Below, piece by piece: positions 1 to 7,128 of a stretch of DNA of 32,638 nt. The stretch comes from an uncultured bacterium (GTDB lineage Bacteria > Patescibacteriota > Minisyncoccia > Minisyncoccales > JAQTVQ01), in NCBI GenBank assembly GCA_903839905.1, contig CAIMDX010000069.1, forward strand, positions 1 to 32,638, read 5' to 3'. Every line of letters begins with the position of its first letter. The first letter of the stretch is position 1. The translations under genes and the position numbers were made by a program. Below the pieces are notes generated by a model. The model saw nothing but the letters and a program-made list of their open reading frames with translations. It did no database searches and was not told the origin of the DNA.

Positions 1-10
1 ATTTATCAAA

Positions 11-25
11 ACAGGAAAATCCTGT
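11..25 (-). terminator. Weak hairpin downstream of the first surface gene
   Basis: ACAGGA and TCCTGT form a 6-bp stem with a 3-nt loop. On the minus strand it is followed by TTTTG. It lies about 60 nt past the stop of the surface protein gene, so it may end that transcript, but the stem is short and the T-run is poor. Confidence 0.35.
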
Positions 26-88
26 CAACGGCCAAGGCGGGAAAAAGCAAACAAAATAATGTTTGTCCCTCCCTCTGTGAATTACGCT

Positions 89-2143
89 TTACTGGCGAAG
101 CATTGGCACAAACTCAATACCGCTGATATCGGTAATAGAGGAACCTGTTAAGAGAGGCTTGGCTACCCACATAATACCGCCATTGTTAAAAACCGTATAA
201 ATAGATTTTGCATCTTTCTGATCATTGGATGATTTTATTATATTTCCCAGATCCTGGCTGTATGTTGTTACTATGTTCCCCAGCAAGTCATATTTTTTAA
301 GGCTCCCGTTTGTGTAGAAATAGAAATAATTTCCATCGCAAGAAAAAGTTGAGTCTGCACTGGCCGAAACCCCTAGATTAATCGTGCCAAGGGCGTTTAG
401 GCTCTGGTCATATTTATATATCTTTTTTCCTGCGTCCTTGCTTGCTTTTGAAAAAAGATAAATGCTGGTTCCGTCTGTAGCTAAAGGACCATTCTCATTC
501 ATATTTATTTTATTGCCGCCTTCGATTTTTAAATACTGAAACAAATGAGCAGTAGTGGGAGCGGAGCAGTATCCATAAGTACCCGGGTATGTAGAATCTG
601 AATATGAACTATATTCTTTTTCATTTATAGTTACGATACCGCAAACTTCCGACCAACTTTCGCTGCTTCTTGTAATGACTGCTCTTTTATAGACTAAACC
701 TCCAGCTTCATTTTTAGAAACTATAAAAAAATAATTATCGGATCCGGCGCCAAAAATTAATCTTTTATTCAACGGATCCCATCCGCTTATTGATGTATCT
801 GCTGTACTGACTGGGTATCCCTCGCTTAACGCTATCCCTCCGACCATCACACTTCCCATAAATGCAAATTCTTTTGAAGGACCCCAAACTCCCGAGCCTC
901 CGCTCCCCGCTCCGATCACTATATTATTCCAAGTCGTAGAATTAGCGCAGACCGAATTAACACAAATGGCGGTGGCTGAATTAATCGTACCCGTGGCGTT
1001 GATATTGCCTCCGACAGAAAGGTTTTTGGTAATATTGACATTACCATTGAAGTATCCTGCGTACCCTGCGATGTTTTGTTGTTCTGCGTATAGAGCTGAA
1101 TTGCCGGAATTGGCGTAAGCCGCGATTGCGTCGCCGGAGCTGCCAGTAGTGACTCCAGAACTACCGGCGCCTACGACTGCCAATTTGGCAAGGGGTGCTG
1201 CTGTCCCGATGCCGACATCGCCGCTGCCTAGAATAGTCATTCTTGTCGTAGGTGCATCGTTAGTAGTGCCCGCGTTAAACACTATTTTTCCTGAAGCTTG
1301 ATTAGCATTGATGGCTAAGGTACCGGACTGCACGCCAAAACCATAAACAGTCGTCCCGCTTTCATACAATCTGATATTATAAGTTGGGTTGTTGCCAACA
1401 GTATCATAGTTAGTGCCAAATGATAGTTTCGCTCCCGGCGCGGCAGTGCCGATGCCCACATTGCCGGTGTTGTAATAGATATTTGATCCCGAAGTAATCC
1501 ATTGGCTGGAAGCGCCGCCTCCTATCTGCGACCAAGAAGACCAGGAACCGGAATATCTGCCGCGGATATAGATGCCGGCATTGGACGGACTGGCATAAGG
1601 TATAGCCAGCTGGGTGATATTGCCCGAACCGTTCTTGGAATTGTATTCAAAGTTAAAAGTATGGAAATACGAAACAGGGCCGGGACCGCTGGCCGCATTG
1701 CCCATAAGAAGAGTATAACCGCTGCCCGAACGGATATTGGAAGGATCATTCCAGTCTAAAACTCCGGCAGTGGTTTGCGCGCCGAATCCTCCGATTATCT
1801 GGCCCTGGACATCTAACTTCGCCCCCGGCGCCGTTGTGCCAATTCCGACACTACCGTCTTGGCCGACAATAAATTTAATTGATCCAGCGTTATTTTTCAA
1901 AGCAAAGCTCTGGCCGGATTGAGTCAACCAGTATTTAACAGCATCAGAACCTATAGCCAAATCTCCGGCTTTAACTTGAGCAATACTGCCTGTATTTATC
2001 GGCGCGGCCACGCTCGCGGGCATGGTGCCGGATGGCTCTGACCAGGCCAGGGTAAAATATCCGGCTGAAAGAGATAGAACTAAAACTGCGGCCAGAAGAG
2101 GCAAAGTTCCCGAAGAGATTTGAAAAAATTTAGGCATAGACAT
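89..2143 (-). CDS. Membrane-anchored surface protein with tail-fibre-like modules (684 aa)
   Basis: Probably a cell-surface fibre or adhesin. Residues about 10-35 form one hydrophobic segment (signal anchor), so the rest should lie outside the cell. Three 'VGIGT(T/A)AP.AKL' repeats (near residues 98, 229 and 313) resemble the beta-helical shaft repeats of phage tail fibres and other trimeric fibres. Residues about 115-205 (ending YIRGRYSGSWSSWSQI) resemble the receptor-binding knob domain of tail fibres and pyocins. The last ~140 residues carry propeller-like repeats (TDGTSIYLF, KIYKYDQ, KKYDLLGN). No S74-type auto-chaperone is seen at the C-terminus. The N-terminus, the NINATGTINSATA region and the C-terminal style are shared with the protein at 18116-19537, which lacks the knob. 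The start is the first of two close ATGs. The role is inferred from architecture. Confidence 0.85.
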   Translation of the reverse strand: MSMPKFFQISSGTLPLLAAVLVLSLSAGYFTLAWSEPSGTMPASVAAPINTGSIAQVKAGDLAIGSDAVKYWLTQSGQSFALKNNAGSIKFIVGQDGSVGIGTTAPGAKLDVQGQIIGGFGAQTTAGVLDWNDPSNIRSGSGYTLLMGNAASGPGPVSYFHTFNFEYNSKNGSGNITQLAIPYASPSNAGIYIRGRYSGSWSSWSQIGGGASSQWITSGSNIYYNTGNVGIGTAAPGAKLSFGTNYDTVGNNPTYNIRLYESGTTVYGFGVQSGTLAINANQASGKIVFNAGTTNDAPTTRMTILGSGDVGIGTAAPLAKLAVVGAGSSGVTTGSSGDAIAAYANSGNSALYAEQQNIAGYAGYFNGNVNITKNLSVGGNINATGTINSATAICVNSVCANSTTWNNIVIGAGSGGSGVWGPSKEFAFMGSVMVGGIALSEGYPVSTADTSISGWDPLNKRLIFGAGSDNYFFIVSKNEAGGLVYKRAVITRSSESWSEVCGIVTINEKEYSSYSDSTYPGTYGYCSAPTTAHLFQYLKIEGGNKINMNENGPLATDGTSIYLFSKASKDAGKKIYKYDQSLNALGTINLGVSASADSTFSCDGNYFYFYTNGSLKKYDLLGNIVTTYSQDLGNIIKSSNDQKDAKSIYTVFNNGGIMWVAKPLLTGSSITDISGIEFVPMLRQ

Positions 2144-2194
2144 AAAAAAATGTTAGCTGTTATTGCTATTGCGTTAATAATTAGATTAGTTTTT

Positions 2195-2203
2195 ATTATA
2201 TCA
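2195..2203 (-). promoter_or_regulatory. Extended -10 promoter of the first surface gene
   Basis: The minus strand reads TGATATAAT, an extended -10 (TGnTATAAT), about 50 nt upstream of the start codon. No good -35 is seen 17 nt further up. The same extended -10 and much of the leader recur upstream of the paralogue at 18116-19537, so the promoter was copied with the gene. Confidence 0.55.
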
Positions 2204-2249
2204 CAGCTTCAACTCGCTGCCCTGTGGATAAAAACTTCACCAATCCTCT

Positions 2250-2268
2250 GCAAAGGTCTAACCTCTGC
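2250..2268. repeat. Imperfect copy of the GCAAAGGT-CTA-ACCTTTGC palindrome
   Basis: GCAAAGGT CTA ACCTCTGC, with one mismatch between the arms. Perfect versions occur at 32414-32430 and 32468-32486, near the other end of the window. It lies upstream of the surface gene promoter. Function unknown. Confidence 0.6.
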
Positions 2269-2290
2269 GATTCTGGAAACTTCGCGAAAT

Positions 2291-2329
2291 TAAAAAAGAA
2301 AAAGTTGGGCGGATGGCAGCGCCCAACTT
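2291..2329 (-). terminator. Rho-independent terminator overlapping the end of the orphan gene
   Basis: AAGTTGGGCG and CGCCCAACTT form a perfect 10-bp stem with an 8-nt loop. On the minus strand it is followed by a T-rich tract (TTTTCTTTTTT). The stem overlaps the stop codon of the gene starting at 2846. Confidence 0.85.
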
Positions 2330-2846
2330 ATGTTTCCGGCATATCTATCCAGCTGCTTGCTATGAGCAAAGCTCCATTTCTTCGGGTAATATGGTAAGCG
2401 ATCCTGTGCTTGCCTCCGTTCGGCCCAATCTCCGCCTTTTCAAGATCTACTCCCAAAACTTTTCTTTGGCTTGTTGCAAATTGATCAACAAGCTCAAGAA
2501 GAGTGGTTTCCTTGATTTCGGACGGGCCGAGGCTTATTGTCCCCGAATAACCGGATTCCCTCTTTTGGGGAATAGCAGGCAATGCCTTTATTCCCAAAAG
2601 CTGGTAATAACCAGCCTCCAAAGGATCGGAAGGACTGACGAATTCCACCTGGTATCTGGTAGCCTCAAAATCAATGTTCATCCTTCTAAGGACGGAACGA
2701 AGATCTTTCCAGCTATAGGACCAGTCAAGAATTATCACTCCGCCGACTTCTCTAAGCTTGGGCTGGAAAATATCGCCGATATTCGCATTTCTATACGCGC
2801 CGAGCAAACTGGTTGCCGGCATATTTTCTGCGGGTATTTCTTCCAT
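2328..2846 (-). CDS. Unrecognised protein, 172 aa
   Basis: Family not recognised. The ORF track starts at a TTG (2972, 214 aa), but the ATG at 2846 (MEEIPAENM) is preceded by AAGGG seven bases upstream and is the better start. The product is soluble, with no signal peptide or membrane helix. It has an alternating beta/alpha look and a conserved-looking C-terminal part (GGKHRIAYHITRRNG, SSWIDMPE). A strong terminator immediately after the stop and a 445-nt gap upstream suggest a single-gene transcript. No catalytic motif can be named. Confidence 0.65.
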   Translation of the reverse strand: MEEIPAENMPATSLLGAYRNANIGDIFQPKLREVGGVIILDWSYSWKDLRSVLRRMNIDFEATRYQVEFVSPSDPLEAGYYQLLGIKALPAIPQKRESGYSGTISLGPSEIKETTLLELVDQFATSQRKVLGVDLEKAEIGPNGGKHRIAYHITRRNGALLIASSWIDMPET

Positions 2847-2972
2847 TTTCTTTCCCTTCTGTTCCTTTTTAAGTTTTCCAAAGATCAATTTTGAGCGAAG
2901 TCTGTCTGCCATCAGACAGCTTATTTTTCCGCTCTTGAATTGCGCCCGCAAACGCCATTCAAGAAAGGACAA

Positions 2973-3417
2973 TATCGCCTAAAAACAAAAAATCCTCAGA
3001 GGCCTGAGAATTTGCAATATGCTTTTTTATTTAACTATTTTTTGCAAACGGAAATTCCCAGACCTTGAGTTCTGCTAAAATAAAACCAAAAATTGTTTCT
3101 TGTCTGAATATTCATTATTTTTTATTTATCAAATCAATTAAGAATTGTCAATTTTTATTTTGTTTTTCTAAAACCATAAAAAAGCCGAAACATTTTTAGG
3201 CATGATCCGGAGGCTGGCGCTTGGATGGAACCCCGCCTCCGCTCTTAAGAGAGCTATGGCGAGGCGAGGTCGGAGGGAATTTTAGCGCTTGCCTAAAAAT
3301 GTTTCGGCTTTTATTTTCTCTGAGCCCTTGGATAAAATCGCCACAAGAGCAAAGCCGATGACTCCAAAAATATCACTTCGCAGAAAAACCCCTCTTCTTC
3401 CACTAACAATCCACAAT
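2973..3417. other. 445-nt gap with AT-rich sequence and a long inverted repeat
   Basis: Between the metG stop and the orphan gene. Apart from the long inverted repeat at 3181-3311 it is AT-rich and shows no convincing ORF or RNA gene. A minus-strand promoter for the orphan gene should lie here, but I could not pick one with confidence. Confidence 0.5.
3181..3311. repeat. Long inverted-repeat element downstream of metG
   Basis: Arms AAAGCCGAAACATTTTTAGG... and ...CCTAAAAATGTTTCGGCTTT match perfectly over 22 bp (3181-3202 and 3290-3311) around an 87-nt GC-rich interior. The interior has its own pairings (CCCCGCCTCC with GGAGGC-type segments; CTCTTAAGAG). Either strand could fold into a branched stem. 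It may end metG transcription or be a small non-autonomous mobile element. The GC content of the interior stands out from its AT-rich flanks. Confidence 0.7.
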
Positions 3418-4884
3418 TTATCCATTGCTAATCCTCGGGAACAGCGGCGAAGATTTTTTGGATTCCAATTGATCCGCTATTGCTAAAGAAGTGCCGGGTA
3501 AAAACGGCTCTATTATTTCCCCTATTTTTTTTAAAGCAAAAAGTAAGCTTCCGACCACTTTCCGATTTTTATCAATCAGTTCCTGGCTACCCTGCTCCCA
3601 AGGTTTTTCTTTCTCAACGATCTTATTGCAATAAGCGATCAAATCCCAAATAGCGATCAAAGCTTCATTAAATTTGTATAAGCTTATTTCTTCCGAAGAT
3701 CTTGCTTCCGCTTTTATGATGGCTGTTTTTAATCCGTCATCAGAATTTCCTTCTTCCGCATTTAGCTTATTAGCCATAGCCAAAGTCCTGGCCAGCAGAT
3801 TCCCTAACCCTCCGGCTAGATCGCCATTATACCTTTGCTCAAACTTTTCCTGCGAAAAATCGCCGTCGTCCCAGCCCGGAATCTCGCGCAAAAGATAATA
3901 ACGCACGGCATCGGTGCCGTATTTATCAGCCAAAAAAATCGGATCAACCACATTGCCCAAACTTTTAGACATTTTCTGACCGTTGGAAGTGATATAGCCG
4001 TGGATGAATACTTGTTTGGAATTCGGCAATCCGGCCGACATCAGCATCGCCTGCCACATCGCGGTTTGCTGCCTTAAGTTATCTTTGCCAGCAACCTGGA
4101 TGGCATTCTTGTTTTCTTTAGTTCCCCAAAAATTGATAAATTTCTCTTCATCTTGAGGCCAGCCAAGACAGGAAACATAATTTACCAAAGCGTCAAACCA
4201 AACATACATCACATGATCATCGTCTCCGGGGACTGGTACTCCCCAAGGCATTTTATTCTTCAAACGGGAAATGCTGAAGTCCTGCAATCCTCCTTTAACA
4301 AAACTGTATATTTCTTTCTGGCGGGTCGCCGGAATCACGAATTCCGGATTGGCATCGTAAAGATCAAGCAACGGTTTTTGATATTTAGAAAAGCGGAAAA
4401 AATAATTCTCCTCTTCAATCGTTTCCAGATCTTTGTTCGGGTGGATCGGACAGCGGCCGTCAATCAGTTCCGAATCGGTTTTTTCCAGCTCGCAGCCCAC
4501 GCAATATTTAGCCTTATAGCTTGTTTTGTAAATATCGCCATTCGCTTCGCATTTTTTCCAAAACTCCTGCGCCGCTTTAATGTGATGCGGATCGGTCGTC
4601 CGGATAAAATTATTATAAGAAAGATCCAATTTCTCTTTTAACAAGCTAAACTTGGCCGCATATTCGTCGCAATAAGCCTGGGGATCTTTCTTATCGTCCA
4701 GGGCTTTCTGGTAAATTTTCAGACCGTGTTCATCCGTGCCGGTATTGAAAAAAACTTCCTTTCTTCTTTTTCTTTGGCTTCGCGCAATCGCGTCGGCCTG
4801 GACGATCTCCAAAGCAAAACCGATATGCGGCACCGCATTGACATAAGGCAAGGTCGTGGTGATATAAAAATTTTTGGAATCCAT
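3418..4884 (-). CDS. metG: Methionyl-tRNA synthetase (488 aa)
   Basis: Charges tRNA-Met with methionine (class I synthetase, cytoplasm). The Rossmann fold starts with the HIGH-box variant HIGF (residues 20-23), followed by TGTDEHG. A zinc-knuckle insert carries CVGC (128-131) and CPIH (145-148). The KMSKS loop is intact (304-308). The C-terminal helical anticodon-binding domain includes the W of KPWEQ. There is no C-terminal EMAP-like tRNA-binding extension, and the length fits the short bacterial form. The fourth HIGH residue is Phe instead of His. The likely promoter places the start codon about 6 nt after the -10. The terminator of the upstream small gene lies just before it. Confidence 0.96.
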   Translation of the reverse strand: MDSKNFYITTTLPYVNAVPHIGFALEIVQADAIARSQRKRRKEVFFNTGTDEHGLKIYQKALDDKKDPQAYCDEYAAKFSLLKEKLDLSYNNFIRTTDPHHIKAAQEFWKKCEANGDIYKTSYKAKYCVGCELEKTDSELIDGRCPIHPNKDLETIEEENYFFRFSKYQKPLLDLYDANPEFVIPATRQKEIYSFVKGGLQDFSISRLKNKMPWGVPVPGDDDHVMYVWFDALVNYVSCLGWPQDEEKFINFWGTKENKNAIQVAGKDNLRQQTAMWQAMLMSAGLPNSKQVFIHGYITSNGQKMSKSLGNVVDPIFLADKYGTDAVRYYLLREIPGWDDGDFSQEKFEQRYNGDLAGGLGNLLARTLAMANKLNAEEGNSDDGLKTAIIKAEARSSEEISLYKFNEALIAIWDLIAYCNKIVEKEKPWEQGSQELIDKNRKVVGSLLFALKKIGEIIEPFLPGTSLAIADQLESKKSSPLFPRISNG

Positions 4885-4890
4885 AATTTA

Positions 4891-4919
4891 TAATTAGCAT
4901 AAGCTTAAGGCCTTTGCAA
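4891..4919 (-). promoter_or_regulatory. Candidate metG promoter, nearly leaderless
   Basis: TTGCAA (-35), a 17-nt spacer and TAATTA (-10), with only 6 nt between the -10 and the metG ATG. If used, transcription would begin at or next to the start codon. No Shine-Dalgarno sequence is seen before this ATG, which is consistent. The -10 is weak. Confidence 0.4.
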
Positions 4920-4920
4920 A

Positions 4921-4949
4921 AAAGAAAAAACCCTGCCAAAAAGACAGGG
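4921..4949 (-). terminator. Terminator of the 65-aa gene
   Basis: On the minus strand CCCTGTC pairs with GGCAGGG around a T-rich loop, with one internal mismatch, followed by TTTTTTCTTTTTT. It sits just after the 65-aa gene and before metG. Confidence 0.8.
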
Positions 4950-4955
4950 CATAAG

Positions 4956-5153
4956 CTAGGGCGCTTCAAAAGCGCCGGTTTCTCTGGCAAGGCGGGAAAT
5001 TTCTTCCGCCATTGCCGTTAAGATGTCATAGACATCTTTGGGATCTCTAACATCGCTGGCGCAAATAGCATTCGCTATTTGGCCGGCTTGCGCAAATTCA
5101 CGCGCTCCGACCGCAGCCAGAGCCTCTTTCTTCCTTGCTTCAATATTCTCCAT
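4956..5153 (-). CDS. Small hypothetical protein (65 aa)
   Basis: Family not recognised. It is a helical, Ala/Glu-rich, cytoplasmic polypeptide (MENIEARKKEALAAVGAREF...). The ORF is supported by a strong ribosome-binding site (AAAGGTGAT just before ATG), a dedicated terminator right after the stop, and a terminator upstream that separates it from rsmI. So it is probably an independent small transcription unit. No function can be assigned. Confidence 0.65.
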   Translation of the reverse strand: MENIEARKKEALAAVGAREFAQAGQIANAICASDVRDPKDVYDILTAMAEEISRLARETGAFEAP

Positions 5154-5204
5154 AACATCACCTTTTAACTTGTAAAAGTACTGCTTCTAAGCCAAATTCG
5201 GCCC

Positions 5205-5233
5205 AAAAACAAAAAGCCCTCTTTGCGAGGGCT
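5205..5233 (-). terminator. Terminator after rsmI
   Basis: AGCCCTC-GCAAA-GAGGGCT stem (5215-5233), followed on the minus strand by TTTTTGTTTTT. It lies about 150 nt past the rsmI stop and should end the peptidase-permease-rsmI transcript. The stem can also pair with the matching sequence at 5286-5301. Confidence 0.8.
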
Positions 5234-5285
5234 ATCTTTTTGATGGGTGGAATTTATTTAAAAACTATTTCCTATCCAAAAGACG

Positions 5286-5301
5286 GCCCTCGCAAAGAGG
5301 G
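5286..5301 (-). repeat. Second, complementary GCCCTCGCAAAGAGGG hairpin
   Basis: GCCCTCGCAAAGAGGG can fold on itself (CCCTC/GAGGG) and is the exact complement of 16 nt in the terminator stem at 5215-5233. The transcript can therefore form two small hairpins or one long stem with a loop of about 55 nt. Confidence 0.65.
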
Positions 5302-5383
5302 ATGCTAATGACGATCTGGCTCAAATTTTGCTTATTGGAATTGTACATCTTTGACTTAAAAATATCCCATTGAATGATTATTG

Positions 5384-6097
5384 TCAATCAATAACTTCAC
5401 CCATATCAGATTTGTCGCTTGGGCCGACGACAACCACAAATTCCCCTTTTACAACTCCTTCTTCCAGCTCTTTTATTATTTTTTCAACCGGGCCGCGATA
5501 TATTGTTTCAAATTTTTTGGTCAGCTCGCGGCAAACAACGATTTGACGGATTTTTCCGCTATTTTTTTCCAGTACGGCTATTTCTCCTAAGCTTTTTATT
5601 ATCCTGTAAGTTGACTCGTAAAAAATCACTGGATATTTTGAGGCTAAAATTTCTTCAAAATATTTTTTTCTTTTATTTTTTACCGGCGGAAACCCTAAGA
5701 ACAAAAATTTATCCATTGAAAAATCGCAGACGCTGGCCGCGGCGACCAAGGCGCAAGGCCCGGGGATGGGAATTATTTCCAGATCAGGAAAAATTTTTAA
5801 AGCCGATTCTATTAATTTGTTGCCCGGATCGGAAACTCCCGGAGTGCCTGCGTCCGAAACAAGGGCTAGATTTTTATCTTGCTTTAAAAGATCAATGATA
5901 TAGTCTATTTTTTGAATCTTGGAATGCTGGTGGTAGCTCAAAAGCGGTTTTTTAATTTCAAACCGCTCTAAGATTTTTTGAGTATTGCGCGTGTCCTCGC
6001 ACAAAATCAAATCCGCCTCGGACAATATTCTCAAAGCCCGCGCGGAAATATCTTCCAAGTTACCGATCGGCGTAGCGACGATATAAAGTTTTGGCAT
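5384..6097 (-). CDS. rsmI: 16S rRNA (cytidine-1402-2'-O)-methyltransferase RsmI (237 aa)
   Basis: Uses S-adenosylmethionine to 2'-O-methylate C1402 in the 16S decoding centre. It belongs to the tetrapyrrole-methylase fold family: N-terminal VATPIGNLEDISARAL, then CEDTRNT, the SAM-loop LVSDAGTPGVSDPG and PGPCALVAA, and FLGFPP near the middle. I start it at the ATG of MPKLYIV (6097), because family members begin there and the ORF-track extension runs into the end of the permease gene. An AGAGGAA ribosome-binding site lies about a dozen bases upstream. It is the last gene of a three-gene unit. Confidence 0.95.
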   Translation of the reverse strand: MPKLYIVATPIGNLEDISARALRILSEADLILCEDTRNTQKILERFEIKKPLLSYHQHSKIQKIDYIIDLLKQDKNLALVSDAGTPGVSDPGNKLIESALKIFPDLEIIPIPGPCALVAAASVCDFSMDKFLFLGFPPVKNKRKKYFEEILASKYPVIFYESTYRIIKSLGEIAVLEKNSGKIRQIVVCRELTKKFETIYRGPVEKIIKELEEGVVKGEFVVVVGPSDKSDMGEVID

Positions 6098-6098
6098 T

Positions 6099-7124
6099 TT
6101 AATTGCTTGATTCCTCTTTTTTCTTTTGCAAAAATTGCCTTGAAAATTCATAAAAAATGCCGGCCATTGGGATAACTAAAATAGCGCCCATTATTCCCCA
6201 AAGCCTGGCTCCGATAAGCAAAGAGATAATAACCAGCACCGGAGGAATGCCGATCATCTTTTTTGTGAGCAACGGGGTCAGAACATTCCCTTCAACTTGG
6301 TGGATCAGGATAAAGGCGATCAAAACCAATATCGCCGCGTTCGGTCCAGGATCTAAAAGCGTAAAAAAACCGATAAGCAACCCCGCAACCATCGGGCCGG
6401 CAATGGGAACAATGTTGCTGACTGCGGCGAAAAGAGCCAGGGTAAGGGAATATTTTATTGCAAAAACTTCCAATAATAAATAAGTAAAGACTCCCACAAA
6501 AATACAGCTTAAAACCCGGCTGCCGAACCATCCGGCAACTTTATTCTCAACGCTGGAAAAAAGAGTATAAATATACTCTTCATATTTTTTGGGAGATATC
6601 AAAAATAAGAATTTTTGGATTGATTTCTCTTCTAAGGACAAAAATATCGCGATAGTGAAAAGAGTGATCATCGTAAAAATCCCTCCAAAAAAAGTTGAAG
6701 CGGCGCTAAAAATGCTAGTTGAAGCTGTTACTAATACCCCTTGCAAATATTTATTAAAAACTTCAAAACTTTGAAGCTGATTGATATCAAAATCTTTCAA
6801 GGCAGGAGCTGCTTTCTCAAAATAAACCGGCAAAAGCTGCGAAAAATTAGTAAGCTCTTTGGAAAAAGTGTTGGCAGTAAAATAAATAAAACCGCTGACA
6901 AGAGAAAAAAACGACAAATAAATAAAAGCTGTTCCTACCACTCTTGGAACTTTTCGCTTTTGGAGGAAATCAATGACCGGGTTGAAAAGAACTGAAATGA
7001 TCAAAGAGAAAACGATCAAAGTCAAAATGTCCTGGATCAGAAAAAGGATATAAAAGAAGATCAAGGCCAGGCCAATCTTCAAAATAGACCCCCATGAAAT
7101 GTCTAAGGTGTTTCCATTGGCCAT
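6099..7124 (-). CDS. AI-2E family transporter / permease (341 aa)
   Basis: Polytopic inner-membrane protein of the UPF0118/AI-2E exporter family, with about seven or eight hydrophobic segments. Conserved signatures are the N-terminal hairpin, a soluble region at about residues 90-140, and the C-terminal GPMVAGLLIGFF, EGNVLTPLLTKKMIG and WGIMGAILVIPMAG blocks. Characterised relatives export small molecules or ions (AI-2, Na+/H+), so the substrate here cannot be stated. It starts 4 nt after the M16 peptidase stop, and rsmI starts right after it, so the three are probably co-transcribed. No clear Shine-Dalgarno sequence precedes the ATG. Confidence 0.92.
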   Translation of the reverse strand: MANGNTLDISWGSILKIGLALIFFYILFLIQDILTLIVFSLIISVLFNPVIDFLQKRKVPRVVGTAFIYLSFFSLVSGFIYFTANTFSKELTNFSQLLPVYFEKAAPALKDFDINQLQSFEVFNKYLQGVLVTASTSIFSAASTFFGGIFTMITLFTIAIFLSLEEKSIQKFLFLISPKKYEEYIYTLFSSVENKVAGWFGSRVLSCIFVGVFTYLLLEVFAIKYSLTLALFAAVSNIVPIAGPMVAGLLIGFFTLLDPGPNAAILVLIAFILIHQVEGNVLTPLLTKKMIGIPPVLVIISLLIGARLWGIMGAILVIPMAGIFYEFSRQFLQKKKEESSN

Positions 7125-7128
7125 AATT

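Noticed and set aside
2313-2894. 193-aa plus-strand ORF
   Set aside because: Exact antisense of the better supported minus-strand orphan gene, which has a good ribosome-binding site and terminator.
4153-4641. 162-aa plus-strand ORF
   Set aside because: Antisense shadow of metG.
5419-5898. 159-aa plus-strand ORF
   Set aside because: Antisense shadow of rsmI; biased composition and no motifs.
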